Shown here piece after piece: positions 1 through 14,793 of a stretch of 64,000 nucleotides of DNA. The stretch is from Lucifuga dentata (taxonomy: Eukaryota > Chordata > Actinopteri > Ophidiiformes > Bythitidae). The notes under the pieces are model-generated. The model was not told where the DNA came from. It ran no database searches and saw only the letters and a list, made by a program, of their open reading frames with translations. A program made the translations under genes and the position numbers. Each line of letters starts with the position of its first letter. Positions within the stretch are counted from its first letter, which is position 1. The stretch is taken from assembly GCA_014773175.1 (NCBI GenBank), contig VXCM01002611.1:1-64000 (forward strand). Reading direction: 5' to 3'.

Positions 1-1348
1 TATTTAATTGTAGCGTTAGCTCATCACGTTAGCATTAGCATTAGTGTTACCTCATTAACACTCCTTTAGCTACTGAAGCTCCGTGTCTTCACCATCAGTG
101 TTCACATGTTAGTTTGGAGAGGGAAAACGTATTTTTCTGAAAGGTTCAACAGAAAAAATGGCTGCCTAAACTTTATCTCCTTTACAGCGGAGCGAGCAAA
201 AAGTCAAAGACCAAATGCACCATACTCTGAATAATACAGGAAATACAGAGCTGGCTACGTTCAATACCAAATTCAAAACAAGCATACATAGCTTAGTGTA
301 CCAACTTAAACAAAAATGCTATGTAAGCTGAACCTACCGAACATTTTATCATAGTTAAGTTAAAGGAAGAAGCAAAAAACAGGCTCAATCTTACCTCACT
401 ACGAAGTCCAGTTTCAGCTTGCTGTGCGCGGTGTGGAGTCATGGAGGAACGGTTAAACATGAACTCCAGGTGAGGGCTTAAATAACGCTCCTGAACACCC
501 ACTGAATGAACTCCAAAATATTACTCTGACAATTAGTATCCCTCAACACAAACCAGAGTTAGAGTTAAAGAATAAACTCCACAAATTTAACACTTTCACA
601 CTTTTTTGCTTAACTACCAGATTTTTCACTCCAGAAATTTGCTGTGAAGATTGAGACTGAATGTTTTACAATAATTTAGATTCCTGATATCAGTGAAGAA
701 TGACTGAAAAAATATCTTATTTTTATATTTTACTCAATGTGTGTCTGAGTAAAAAGTGAAACAATGAAACAGGGAAAAGGAAGAAAAAGGAAAGAATGAA
801 AAGAAAGCAAAGCATGAGTCTGGTTTCTCTGCTGGGAATACAGAAGGAGGGGGGCTGGGGGAGGGANAGAGAGAGAGAGAGAGAGAGAGAGAGGCGGTGG
901 CGGGGCACAGAGATTTTAAGAGGAGGAGTAAAAACTTTTTCTGCTCAGCAGCTGGACAGACTTCAGCCTCCAGCTTCTTTTCTTCATTTATTCTCCCTTT
1001 TCTTCTTTTCATTTTTCCAGACGCAGAGATGAAAACTGGTGTTGGACAAAGTCTGAGCCAAACGCGAAAAAACCGGGATTAACGGCGAGAGTTCAGCCGG
1101 ACTCACAGAGGAATAAACGGATGAATAGAAGAGGAATAAAAGAGGACTAGAAGAGGAATAGTAGAGGACTAACGCTCGGATCGGTGGATGTGACCAGAGG
1201 ATAAATTCATTTTTTTTTAATAAACTTTGTGGAGACTTGATATTTTTTATTTGTTCTCCATGGATTTGAGTATTTGTGACGTGTTGAACCTCCGCTGATC
1301 CTGAATTGATTGATCTGTTATTGATCAGTTATTGAACAGAGCTCCAGG
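1..1348. other. emilin1 upstream region and presumed 5' UTR/promoter
   Basis: No gene recognised. Holds a (GA)n repeat at 862-892 with an N at 867. An ATG-led stretch on the minus strand (502-293) contains an internal consensus donor at 396-391 (rc GTAAGA), but nothing ties it to a protein family. The transcription start of emilin1 cannot be placed from sequence alone. Confidence 0.4.
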
Positions 1349-1573
1349 ATGGGCCGGGCCGCGCGCCTCCTCTCGGTGCTCGCGCTCTGGACTTGTTGGA
1401 TGCTCGTAGACGCAAAAAGCGCGTTCCCGCACAGACCCGCCTACAGCCTGTATACGGGACACGGACACGGGGCGTACGCGCACGGAGCTCGCGCNCAGAC
1501 CCGCCTACAGCCTGTATACGGGACACGGACACGGGGCGTACGCGCACGGAGCTCGCGCCTCCAGCAGGCAAAG
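1349..1573 (+). CDS. emilin1: emilin1 exon 1: signal peptide and N-terminal linker (contains assembly duplication)
   Basis: Starts at ATG 1349 (context CCAGGATGG) with a hydrophobic signal peptide ending near LVDAKSA; donor GTAAGA at 1574. A 63-bp block (1432-1494) is repeated perfectly at 1496-1558 around the N at 1495. Reading straight through loses the frame. Dropping one copy plus the N gives ...HGARASSRQ with two bases left over, and the first base of exon 2 completes Arg before NWCAYV. Human EMILIN1 has a similar ASRHR-NWCAYV junction. The duplication is therefore almost certainly an assembly error. Confidence 0.9.
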
Positions 1574-3646
1574 GTAAGAGCACGCGCATGGAAAGAGGGG
1601 AGATGATGAGATGTGATGATGCTGGGAATGTCGATGACGATGATGACGTCAGGGTTTATTAAGCACGAACAAAGTTTTTTTTTAATATGACATTTGTTTA
1701 AAGAGGAGGTGCAGCAGGAGGTGTGTGAACAGGTTAACGGTTGTGCTGAAAGGCCAGAGGTCAACGTTAAGGGCGGAGGATAGAGACACAGGTGTTCCTA
1801 TAACTACCATGACCTTTGACCTTATGTTTAGGGTGAGGATGAAGAGAAATGCAGTCCGTAAGACTCACAGCAATGAAAATTGATATGAAGCATTATTGTC
1901 TGAAAACGTGAGAAAAATCAGCAAAAAACTGCTAAAAAAATTTTTAAAAAATCAAATTTAATTGTAAAACATGACAGAAAAAATGCTTAAAATTGTCATG
2001 GAAAATACAAACAAACTTTTAAGATAAGATAAGATAACCTTTATATATCCCAAGGGAAATTATTGAATTTTTGTTCACGTTGTTCACTTTTACCCACATG
2101 GCCAAACAGCTGCTGTGTGTTCTTGTTGAAAGCCTTCAGATTTATATGTTTTTTATTATTCTGCTTTGACCAGTCATTCAGACTGTTGAGGACAAACAGA
2201 TGACCAGAGTTATCACACACACACACAACATTGAGCTCTGTGCTCTCTGTGTTTTTTAAGTTGCTTTGTGTAGTTTTACTGTTTTTTTTGTGTGTTTTTG
2301 TATTGTGTCGTGTGTTGAATGCGTTTAATGTGTCGTATTGTGTTTATTGTGCTGTTTTGTGGTTTTAGTGTGTACTATTGTGCGTTTTACAGCCCTGCAG
2401 TAATGACTCTGGTTAAGCTGGTGTGAATGTCTGACCTCAGTTAACTCACTATGCTGTAAAGACTGAACAGCTCATTAGAATAACTGAATACTGCAGGTTG
2501 ACTTTTAGTTGCTGCAGTAAATCAGCCATGGTAATATACTGGTGGTGAATGTATTTCTGTGTATGTAGTCACATGTCTGGACTTATTACTATTATTAAAG
2601 CGATTGAAGAGCTGCAGGTCAGTGACAAACAACATAGTAGCTTGAACAGGTAAACAATAACCTGTTAACATGTTAATAACCTGTTCAAACACATATATGG
2701 TTCCGTTGCATTATTGGTCAGATTTTTTATGTTTCAGAATGAACTGAGATGGAAAAACATTTCCTTATAAATTATAGTTTGTCCATATGAGTGTTTACAT
2801 CATATCCAAAACCCATGCTCATGTTTAAGTATTGCATTTTATAATAATGATTAAAACAGACATATATCAAAATAACTCCATGAACATGAGTAACAAATTA
2901 ACTCTTGAAAAGACTACCTGAGTGATCAATAATTCCAGACAATATTTTCAGTCAGCTTAACTGTACGCAGTACTAACTCAGTATGTATACACGCACATTG
3001 TATTTTGATTTTTGTCTGTACTGCAATTAAGGCAAAAATGTGAGTAAGACTTCAGGATGCTGTCATCCATGAATTGATGCTCGGTTGGTGTATGAGAGGA
3101 AGCACACCAGGTGTGGAGGCGGATACTCCAATTTAAAAAACACTAGTGGCCATTCAAAACGTGCGTGTTCAGATCGGGCCAGACTTTATGGTGTGCACCA
3201 CAGCCTGCCATTAGTGCCTGTGGAGGGGAGTATGCTGCCGTGCCGAAAACATATCCTGCCATGTGTGGACTACTTTTTACTGGCACAGCTCAATTTGAGA
3301 ACCACTCATCCAAACAACTTTGCATGCAACACTGCACGTCCTTGAATCCTGAGCAATAAACCTGCCAAATTTCAACTTCATACATTGCCGGGTTCTAGAG
3401 ATATCAGTGTAACAGACAGACAGAGAAACTGTATAACTTTTTTTGAGAACTTTATTGTTTGATGGACTGTTTACATGATTGAGTAAAGTGATTGTATAAT
3501 ATATAATCCAGATCTGTTACTCAGAGTAAATCAAAGTTGATTTATGCTAATTTTAATCTGATTTGGGTGTTTACATGACATTTGAAAAAAAAAAATTTCA
3601 TTGCAGTATAATCAAAGTTTTAACATGCATGTTGACCGAAACTGAC

Positions 3647-3709
<63 letters not shown>

Positions 3710-5491
3710 CTTTCCTCACTGTTATGACTATCACTGCAACTTGCGCTGGTTTGGTGCTATGACATCCATTCACTGAGCTAACATGTTTTCACCTGTTACA
3801 GTGGTAAAAGCTTATAAGGAGACAGGGTTTACAGGAAATGGTCCTGTTACAGATACAGCATGTGTGAGACCTCTACATGGAGTTTGTGTTGGTGAGTCAT
3901 AAATAGGAGCACCACCTGCTGCTCCAAAGAGGAATCTCTCCCCATATCCAGGAGTTAAATTGGGACTTTGAGGGTGGAACTCTGGACTGTGACTGTGGGG
4001 TGAGCTGGTAGCTGAAGATGAGTGAATCAAAATTCAAAACAAATCCTGATAAGAGACACTAATAACTTTTATTTGTTGTAATACTGTGTCAGAGAGGTGT
4101 TATTTCAGCTCTATTGAGGCTGGACTCTGAATTGTTGTTTTATTGGCCTGCATTGGAAAAATGACCTGAACACACTAGTCAGCCAGCACAAACAAGCAGA
4201 GCATGGAACAGTCAGAAAGAACAGCCAGAACACATTACCATCAGACAGCAAGAACAGCCAGAACACATTACCATCAGACAGCAAGAACAGCCAGAACACA
4301 TTACATCAGACAGCAAGAACAGCCAGAACACATTACATCAGACAGCAAGAGCAGCCAGAATACACTACCAACAGACAGCATGAACAGTTGGAACACATTA
4401 CCATCAGACAGCAAGAACAGTTGGAACACATTACCATCAGACAGCAAGAACAGTCGGAACACATTACCATCAGACAGCAAGAACAGTCGGAACACACTAC
4501 CATCAGATGGCAAGAACAGTCGGAACACATTACCATCAGACAGCAAGAACAGTCGGAACACACTACCATCAGATGGCAAGAACAGTCAGAACACATTACC
4601 ATCAGACAGCAAGAACAGTCGGAACACATTACCATCAGACAGCAAGAACAGCCGGAACACATTACCATCAGACAGCAAGAACAGTCGGAACACACTACCA
4701 TCAGATGGCAAGAACAGTCGGAACACATTACCATCAGACAGCAAGAACAGCCGGAACACATTACCATCAGACAGCAAAAACAGTCGGAACACACTACCAT
4801 CAGATGGCAAGAACAGTCGGAACACATTACCATCAGACAGCAAGAACAGTCGGAACACATTACCATCAGACAGCAAGAACAGTCGGAACACACTACCATC
4901 AGATGGCAAGAACAGTCGGAACACATTACCATCAGACAGCAAGAACAGTCAGAACACATTACCGTCAGACAGCAAGAACAGCCGGAACACATTACCATCA
5001 GACAGCTGCAACATCTGGACCACACACTATGATTAACAGCATGAACAGCCAGAACACAACTGGAACAAAGTACCATCAGACAGCCTGAACTGACACTGTT
5101 CCAACACAGGAAATCAGAGGAAAACTGAAAGAAGTGAGGGATGTTTCCTCTTATTCTGTAGCCATTTTTCTACTGCTGATGAAATAAAATCATGAGGTGA
5201 GTGAACAGCAAGAGCCAAAGTAGAGTCTGGACCAGATCACTAAACCCCTCCCACTGTCTCACTGTCTCTCTCTCTCTCTTGTATCAACCAAAAAAAAAAC
5301 AAAAAAACTTTGGTAATAAACTTAATGATATGAGAACTCTCATATCTTTAGTGTGATGATTAAAGTTTACTCATACAGTCAGTAAACATCCTGAAAAAGC
5401 TGACTTACTGGATGAGTTTAACTTTAATTAGAACAGTAAGTGAAAACTCTCTCTCTCTCTCTCTTTCTCACACACACACACACACATACAC

Positions 5492-5522
<31 letters not shown>

Positions 5523-5583
5523 GAATTTGTGAATATATGAACCTCAGAGTTCAGAGAGGATTTGGTGGAATAAGTAGTGTTGA

Positions 5584-5628
<45 letters not shown>

Positions 5629-6335
5629 TGTTGAAGCAGTCAAAATTCCACAAAACTCAACAGTCTTTTTTCCGCAGACTTTTGTCCGCAGCACAACAGT
5701 AACTAAGTACTTTTAATTTTTTAATTTTTAATCCACGGATGTAATCACAAATAACTCACACTGGAATGTGAGGCTGTATCACATCAGACAGTCTAAACAG
5801 AATATCCGCTTCAGACAAACATACAAAGATTTTATACAAAACAGCTGAGAGATTAAATTATGGGAAAATTCTAGAATGGGAGCACGCAGCTCTATTGTTT
5901 TTATTTTTTGACAGTTAACTGTATTTTGGATGATTTGCTTTTACACAAACTGAAAACAGCAAATATCACGTCACGAATATATTTGTTTATTTTTATTACG
6001 TTCTGGTCATGTTGAATTTTGCTGTTGTCGCTGCCACTGTTTCCTTCATGTTGGTAAAATCAGTAAATAAAATGCTGATCTATCATCGTTATTTACACTG
6101 ATTAGTAAAACAGGAGGTAATTTTAAGGTAAATGAAGGTCTTTCACGTTCAGTTCCTTGTTTTGGCCCTCATATCGCCCCCTAGTGGATATAGTGTTTAA
6201 ACCTCCAGATCGACATAAAAACAATTCTGCTCACGACGCACGTGCGGGTGTAAACGTATGCGTAGCGCGCGTGAGGTATAAACCAGGCTTTACAGCTACA
6301 GACAGCTAGCCAACTGCAGCATAAAGGGAAAGAGC

Positions 6336-6385
<50 letters not shown>

Positions 6386-9300
6386 CCTGTGACAAATTGT
6401 ACTCAGCATTTCGTGGTTTTGGCAGGCTTGACTACAAACTAGGGTGGCCATACGTCCGGCTTTTGCTAGCTAACAGTAGGCTAATTTTAGCGGATCTGTT
6501 CATTCCGAAATGCCGAAACGCAAAACTGTATACCATCCAGTAGTGGTGCGAAGTGGTGCCAAAAGTAGCAAAGATAAATTGGATGCATTTTGTAAGTTTT
6601 GTCGAATGGATTTTGACATTAGCAGCAAAGGTAAGGGAGGCTATCGAACGTCACGTGACTACAGACAACGTTCATGGCGCTGATAAATCGTCTCTGGCTT
6701 CATTTTTTACACTCAGACATCAGCACCAAATGATGACAGAATATCTGCTGCTGAACTGTGCAACGTTTATCATGCTGTAAAACATCACCAGCCGTACAGG
6801 AGTGTGGACTGCGGCATGAAACGTGACAGAAAGATGTATGATGACTCCTCAGATGCTAAAGGGTACCTGTGGGAAACCTGCATGCATACATGAACTTCTC
6901 AGAGGAGTGCACAGAGAAGCACCACAAGTTATGGGCCAATAAGAAACTCGTGGAGACATCAAGGAAGGGGCTCAGATATCACAAGTAGTCATCTTTGGTA
7001 AGTACATAGCTTATTTTATATCAGTTTATTGAGCTGTTTTTTTTTTTGTTGTTGTTTTTTTGTTTTTTTGTTCAGTTTGATTGCAGCACAGGCAGCTGGT
7101 TTTTCTTTTTTTGTCTTTTGAATTGGGACGTCCGTTTAGTCCTCCTTTTGAAGGTCATATAAGTGGCCACCCTACTACAAACTGTATCTCCTTAATCCAA
7201 ACCAGATAAGAACACAGATTCAAGAATGTTCTTTCTGTGTGGGAAGCTGCTCTTATTTCTGTGCAGAAAGTCTATATTAATATTATTAATGATTAATAAT
7301 GTTGAGTGTGTCTTGAATAAAGATTCCAAAGGTATTTACACCAGTCTGAGTACCAGCTAACAAATACATTTACCTTGAATTAGAGCTTGAATTTGGCTTT
7401 TTTTCCCCCTCTTGTTTGGGGGGGGAATTTAAAGTTGTTAAATGAGCATTGTGTCATTCTTTGGCTGACTGTATAGGAAATGTGGAACAGCACACAAGTG
7501 TTTCAGCTGTGAGTTCTGAACCGTGAGCAGCAAACAGGGTGAAAGCCAATGAATAAGAGCTTAAGTAAGACAAGTGAATAATCCACAGCATCAAATGTAA
7601 AGGTAAACAACAGGTAAACAAAGCAGCTCAAAACATTCTACCAATGAAATGTCATCTTGGACCGGAGACGAGGCCGAATGCTGCCAGAATCAGACTAATG
7701 AGGGTCAGTCAGAGAGGTGCGACTTGATGCTGGATACTTCAGAAACATTCATCATAACAACTGGATATAAAAAACAAAGGTAGAATATTTCTCGCCGATG
7801 AACTCTGTAGTACAGTATCCAGGAGAGTTTCTGTGGCGAACACTTGGGTTATTGTCAAAGTATCTTTATTATGCCATTTTATAATATCTTTGCTATGGTT
7901 TAATTCAGTAAATGCATTTTTTAAGCAGAAAAGATCATATCAGAGATGAGCTGGTCTGATGCTCAAAAACATAATCATATACTGTATAACATCATCTACA
8001 AAAACAGCTGTGCCAGTCCAACACTGTGTGTGTCTGTGTGTGTGTGTGTGTTGTGGAGAGAGAGAGAGCGATCACACAGGAAAGGCTTGGTGTTACTCTT
8101 GTGTTTTTGCATGATGTTCATCTGTTTTTCCACATTTTGTTTCTTCTGTTATGTCAAGTTTTTATCATTTACAGAGTGTTAAAGACCGCAGTAGATTGTA
8201 TTTTTAATTAAAATTTTTATTTTGTGCCAACACACCAGTTTAGAGTACATAGAGAGACAGAAAAAATAAACAGCGTGAGAGTATTACATGCATAGCCTGC
8301 ACAAGCAAAATTAAATTACAAACCAAGCATAACAAACCCTCCCATCCCAATCCAAACCCCGAGATGGCCGAGGAAAGGAAAGATACACAGAGCATAATTT
8401 ACTGACCTGAGGGTCAATGCTGCACCTGACTAGCTGAATCAGGTGCTGCTTGACAGGTGATGCTTCCATGTCTTGATTGGCTGATGTAGCTAATCAGCTG
8501 TGTGAAGAGCAGGGAGAGATGAAAATGCAGTTGTGTGTTAGTCCTGGACTGAGAATCACAGCTCTGAAGGACATCAAATCCTTACTTTCAACTGAAAATA
8601 TCAGACCACAAGTTCATTCCAACTTTTTATATGACGTCATCCACCATAAATGATTTTAGACCTGTCACTTTGTCTTTATTTTGCTCTTTTGTTCCACATT
8701 TTTTCATCATTCTGCTTTGAATGAGAGTCATCAAAGTCATCAAAATCATGACAAGTCATTCAGGATGAAGAACTCATTTTGTTTTCTTAAAGTTGTTTTT
8801 TTTTTTTTTTTTTTTTGGAAACAATCTGTGAGATTGTTTCTGTGTGTAATGTTTGTTTTTGCACCTTTAACTTTCACATCTCCTGATTAAAATCAGTAAT
8901 GTGAAAATCTTCACACAGACTCAGAAATAGAGAATGTGATCTGCTGACTGAGGTTTCATGCAGCAGTAGTGTGTCAGCCATCAAACACACTGGATTCAGC
9001 GTCCGCTGCAGGAAATAGAGGTGGTAGTTTATAGTAAAACGGGAATACAAGGTTCAGTTTAGATTATGCCATCCTCTGAAGTCTCACACACACACACATA
9101 CACACATCTTATATCCAGTGATGATGTAGTTATTGAACACAGGCTCTGTGACCTATTAATATGGCAGAAACAAGACGATTTCCTGTGACAAGAAAGAGTT
9201 CAGATAGACAGAAAAAGTCTGATTTAAGATTTTACACCACATACAATACATCCAAACTGTGTTCCCACTCTGTCATGCTTGAGGAGGTTCTACATATCCT

Positions 9301-12300
9301 TAGACATGTTTTAAGAGTCTATGAGGAGGTTCCATTGTTCCTTGAGGAGGTTGTAATGGTTCCTGAGGAGGTTATTTTGGGACAAGGAGAGGAAGAAAAG
9401 AGGAAGGGGACAAGCAATAGGAGAGGAAAGAAGGAGAAGAATAGGAAAGAGGGGAAGGAAGAGGAGGTAGAGGTGGAGATGAAGATAAAAAGAAGGTGCT
9501 AAGAAAGAAAGGAAGGGGAAGAGGAAGGAGGAGCTCAAAATTTAGAAGAGTTTATTCACAGAAAAAAAACTGTAGTTGTAATGAGTGATTGACAGTAAAA
9601 TATAGGAAGGAAACTTGATGGACAGGAAAACCATAACAAAGCCACATGTAACATTAAGCTGAAGTCCTCTCTTAGGTCCTCTCATCCTTAAGTCCTCTGT
9701 TCTTCATTACACCCACACAAACACACATGCGTGAGATAACACTTATCCTACTCAGGGTCATAGGAGGCTGGAGCCTGTCCCAGCAGTCATTGGACGAGAG
9801 GCAGGGGACACCGACAGGTCACCAGCTAATCACAGGGCTGATACACACAGACAGACAAACTCATTCAAGCCTACGGCTAATTTAGAGTTTCCTGTTCACC
9901 AAACCTGCTTGTGTTTGGAGACAGGAGGAAACCGAGGAATCCCACGCAGACACGGGCAGAACATGCAAACTCCACACAGAAAGGACCCATTTGGATTTGA
10001 ACCTAGGACTTCTTGCTGTGAGACAACAATGCTAACCGCTAAGCCACTGTGCTTTCCTAGTTTAGTTTAGTTTAAAGGGCAGTACCTGTGATTTTTGCAC
10101 GTTTGACCCCAATAAATACAACCTGCGTACATGTTACGTTACCATTTTCCAAAATATACTGCTGGAGCTGTAAATATTAGAATTGTTTTTTCCTACCTTC
10201 CAGATGTTGGCTTCAGTTCATTCCAGTTCGATATTCAAATTCATTTGAATATTCAAATGAATACAAATTAATTATTAATTAATAATTGATTAATTCAGAC
10301 TTGAAACCTGCTATAGATAAGAAATTCATCACAGCAAACAACATGTTGTTATTTTTTGTCAAGTTACTTAATTTAAGCAATCCAACATAGAGCTAAGCAG
10401 AAGAAAATGTATGTCCCAGGAGAAGACTGCTTTTCCTGAGAAATTAAAATGACAATGCCTTCTGCAATTGTGTGAAAGTGTTAGCAGGCAAAAAAAAAAA
10501 AAACCTGAACATTTGAGTGTGAAAGATTTAGCCAAATAACAGGAAATTTAAAATACAGTTTTATGCTTTGGAAAATGGTTGGCAGGAATGTAACATGTAT
10601 GCAGGTAGTATTTATTGGGCTCAAACATGCAAAATCACCGGTATGGTCCTTTAAGTTTATGTTTGGTTGTTTTCTGTTTGTCACTTCAGGAAATCTCAGA
10701 AACTTTTGAACAGCTTTCAGTGAATGTTAAAAGTTTCACCAGCAAACAAGGCATAAGTGTGTTTTGGTGTGGATGGAACAGCGGCACCATATGGCTTTAT
10801 TAAAAAGACTTTCTCTCCTCAACTCCTGAGTAAAAACACATTTATATTTTTCTGTGAAGAGGAAATTCAAGAATGACAAGTTTAGGGGAACAAACTACAC
10901 TGCTCACGTTTGTAGTCATCTAGTGCAACAGTGTGATATGTTTTTATTTTCTTTATTTTCACCACAGTGGAGAACGTTTTATTATATCAGGATTTGATAC
11001 ATACACACACACATAACACACACACAACTTCATAGTTGATTTAGTTAGTTTGTTTTCATGGGATCAGATAATGATAAAAAATAAAAGAACACCAGAATTA
11101 TCATTTAAGCTGCTGAATAGAACTATGATTGAGATGTCCTGGTATATGATTTTAATGGTCACCTACCAGCCAGTCAGTGATAAGTATTGTTCCATGCTGT
11201 TATAATGGCTGTTAAAGCAGAATTATTTGGCCAAGTATGTTTTCACATGAGGAATTTGTCTTAGTTAACATCAGCTTATTCATCACACAAACAGACAAGT
11301 AGTAGAGATAATCTGTCATCTCCACATCTACAGTAGAGTCCTGCACGGGCCAATTTTAGGCCCGTACCCGGTCCGACACAGTTCTGTCCAAACCCGACCC
11401 AAAGCCCTAGACTTAATGAAATGCTCAGCCCCAGCCTGCCCGCGGTCTTTTTTTTTTTTTTTNTTTTTTTTTTTTTTTTCGACTCTTTTCAAAGTAAAAG
11501 TAGCGACTGTCAGCTGCTGCTGCAGCATTCTGAAAACAGCGAGGGCTGCAGTTTCTGAGCATCAACATGTGAGCGCAGCATCAGGAGGTGTGTCATGACT
11601 GTGAGTGGAGAGAGGAAGGGGAAGAAGAAAAAAAAAGCTCGAGCCCAGCCTGGGGTCCGAGCCAGTGTTGTGAAATTCAGCCCAAAGCCCGGCCTGATTT
11701 GTAAATTGCCTCGGGGCCCGACGGGTCCTGAGACCCATGCAGGGCTCTAATCTTCAGCATGTTGAGCTCCAGGTTGTTCAAGCTGCACCAGAGACCAACA
11801 GACTCATCATCATCTCGGATAAAACCGATGACAGGTGTGTCCTCTGCACACTTCAGATTTTGACAAATGGGTCCATATTGGAGGTGCAGTTATTGGTGTG
11901 GCGGCAGAACGGGGGCACACACTACCTTGGGGGTTTCCCATGCTGATAGTCAGGGTGGTGGATGTGTCCTCCCCAGCCACTCTGTCAGGAAGCTGACAGG
12001 TAGAGGCAGGTACAGTCAGGTGGCTGAGTTTTTAGAAAAGGATGTCTGGATAGCATTAAAAGCCGAGCTGAAGTCCATAACCAGAATCCTTGCTTTGGTG
12101 TCTCGTCTTTTCACAGTTCTAGCTGCAGACTGAGCAGGTTTCCTGTAGGTTGGAAACAGATGGATTAGGCAGAGATCAGAGCGCTGGATGGGACAGAGTG
12201 ATATGTATTCTTTATTACTATCTCTGTTGTTTATATTTAGAAGTTCATGGCTGAGGTTTGTTATGTTAAAAAACCCCAAAAGGATGAGGAGGGAGTCTGG

Positions 12301-13639
12301 ATGTTTCCTCTTTATGTTTGCTGTAACCTGGTCAACCAGGTGTTGCGCACACATGCTTGGCAGGAAACAGACGCTGTCTAGAATAAATGGAGAACTCCCG
12401 TGGTGAAGAGAAATGCTTACAGTTTGCAGGGGTGGAAAGTAACAAATTACATTTACTTTCATTACTGTAACAAAGTCATTTTTTTCTGTACTTGTACTTT
12501 TTTGAGTAACTTTTTTAAAAAGTAGTTTACTTTTACTTAAGTAATTTTAATTACAAGTATTGTACTTCATTACATTTTAATTGACATCTGTTACAGAGTA
12601 AAAAAATAAAAGAAAACACTGCAGTGGTTGCAATAAAATAAAGCCATAGACACGATGCTAAAGATTTAGAGAATGAGCTCAGAGGACCAGAAAACGAATG
12701 AATTAGAAGAAAACAATCCCATTCATCAAAGTAACAGCACTTTCACTGGAGTCAAATATTTTATTACTATTTCCACCCCTGGTGTTAAGTACTTAACAAA
12801 AAATGCCTGCACTGGATTGCTGAATATTCTTCCTGGTGTAACACACTACAGCAGCACAAACAAACAGTGAACTCAGGCTGCCCCATAAGATATGAATTCA
12901 TACCAACAGCTAAACAGTGATGCAGATGCTTTACAACATTAAATAGAACCTGAATAATATTGTATCTCAATGTTATATGTTTTTTACTCCCCACTGAGAT
13001 TTTAGTACTTCACTTATAGATTTATTTACTGTCTTATAGAAAGTTTTAGCAAAATAAAATACATTTAGTATCAAACAGTTTACTTCGACTGATCCTCTTT
13101 GTTTTTCTTCTGCCATTGTTTCCCAGCCAGTTGGAGGTCGAAGGTCACAGCTGGTTCTGATATTTTGCAACAATGAGCTGCATGTTAAACTGATGCTTTG
13201 TTTCAGCTCATGTTTCACTTTTCTCTGCACAAGCTGCTACAGCTCACCACTTTCACTTTCTACCTTTAAAAAAACCTGAAGAAGGTTTGATCATTTCTGC
13301 TTCTAGGAAATTGTGACTCCACAGGAAGTAAGTCAGTAACTTTTACTCCAGTACTGTACTTAAGCATACTTTACAGGTATTGATACTTAAATGGGGTTTA
13401 AAGACTTTTCCTTCTGTACATTTCAGAGGGAAACATTGGACTCTTTCTTTACTCTTCTACAGAACAGCTGGAATTAGTTGTTTTAGTTTCTAGTCGTTGG
13501 AGATTCACATTTTACATTCGGCATCAGATGAATATGGTCGTTTAACTCCACACTACTTCAGCTTTATGTCACAAAGACATTTATACATCTAAGGAGTTTT
13601 AGTACCGGAGCCATCTGGCTCCTGATTCTTTCTTTCTTG

Positions 13640-13694
<55 letters not shown>

Positions 13695-14741
13695 TCCACA
13701 ACACTGGACATAATATCTTTAATATCTCTAATTTTGATTATTTTCATTATTAGATCATTTTTCATTGTCCTTCATTATGATACTTTTTGTACTTTTTCAT
13801 ATTTGCCGATACGTATTCCCTTTAAAGTGAAAGCAGGCTTCTTTACTGAAGTAAAGGATCTGAGTTTGGTTTCTGTATTTCTGTTTTGACAGTGAAGAAA
13901 ACAGAAATGAGTCTGCATTTCTGCATTCTCATTCACAGAAAATCACTGAATAAAAAACTTTGCACAGGCTAAAGAACTTTGATCAGTCAGAGCTTCAGAT
14001 TGAGGCTCTAATTCCTCATCTGGAAACGGTTTGGATAAAATGATGGATGATGTGGTTGAGGACGGTGAGAGGATGGATTCAGTCCTGGTCTGATGATCCA
14101 ATCAGGGCGTGTCTTTTTCAGTAGGTAGTGAACCAGTCAGGCAGTCTGCCATGTTCTGGCTCATCCTAGTGCCAAAATTCTTCCGGGCACTAGAGGTTCA
14201 GTTTTCTAGAAAATTCCCAGAATGCATTGTAATACCAGTGGGCATGCTGACTACACCCCCATCTTGTCCATCAATGCTGAGTATATCTGAACCAGTTACC
14301 AAGGGCAGGAAGGGAACATAACATGTGTTAACACACATACAGAGGCAGAACAACAGTCATTATTTTACAGGTCATTTACATTAGTTTATAGGTCGTTAGC
14401 GGTACTTTACAGATATTTTATAGATAGCTAAGTAGATACACATACCATCTTTTATGGTTTGTTTTGAAAGAGGCATTACTACAGTATTTCCTATCATGTC
14501 GGGTAAGCGATTCATAGAAAACACCATCACACACATTCTGGTCATAAATTTCAGCAGTCTGAATTCTGGGCATCGTTTAAAACTGTATTTACCTCACTAT
14601 ATGATCAATAAATTTGATAGATAAACTCATTCAGCTGATCAGTTAGTTTTTAAATGGTGAGTTTTGACCTGATCTCACACATGTCCTCCTGGCAGTGAGT
14701 TTATTCATAACCTCATCTGCTGCGCTGTGCACGTCTGTGTT

Positions 14742-14793
<52 letters not shown>

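Noticed and set aside
293..502. Minus-strand frame with an internal donor-like site upstream of emilin1
   Set aside because: Could be a first exon of a divergent transcript, but there is no protein similarity or second exon to support it.
4201..5030. CRISPR-like array
   Set aside because: Units are contiguous with no unique spacers, and the genome is a vertebrate's.
4203..5076. Long open frames of 190-280 codons on both strands
   Set aside because: They are produced by the 33-bp minisatellite, whose length is a multiple of three. The same region is open in several frames at once and has no domain.
9161..9538. Open frames rich in Glu/Lys or Leu/Phe near 9.2-9.5 kb
   Set aside because: They follow from a GA-rich tract; no start context, splice sites or domain support.
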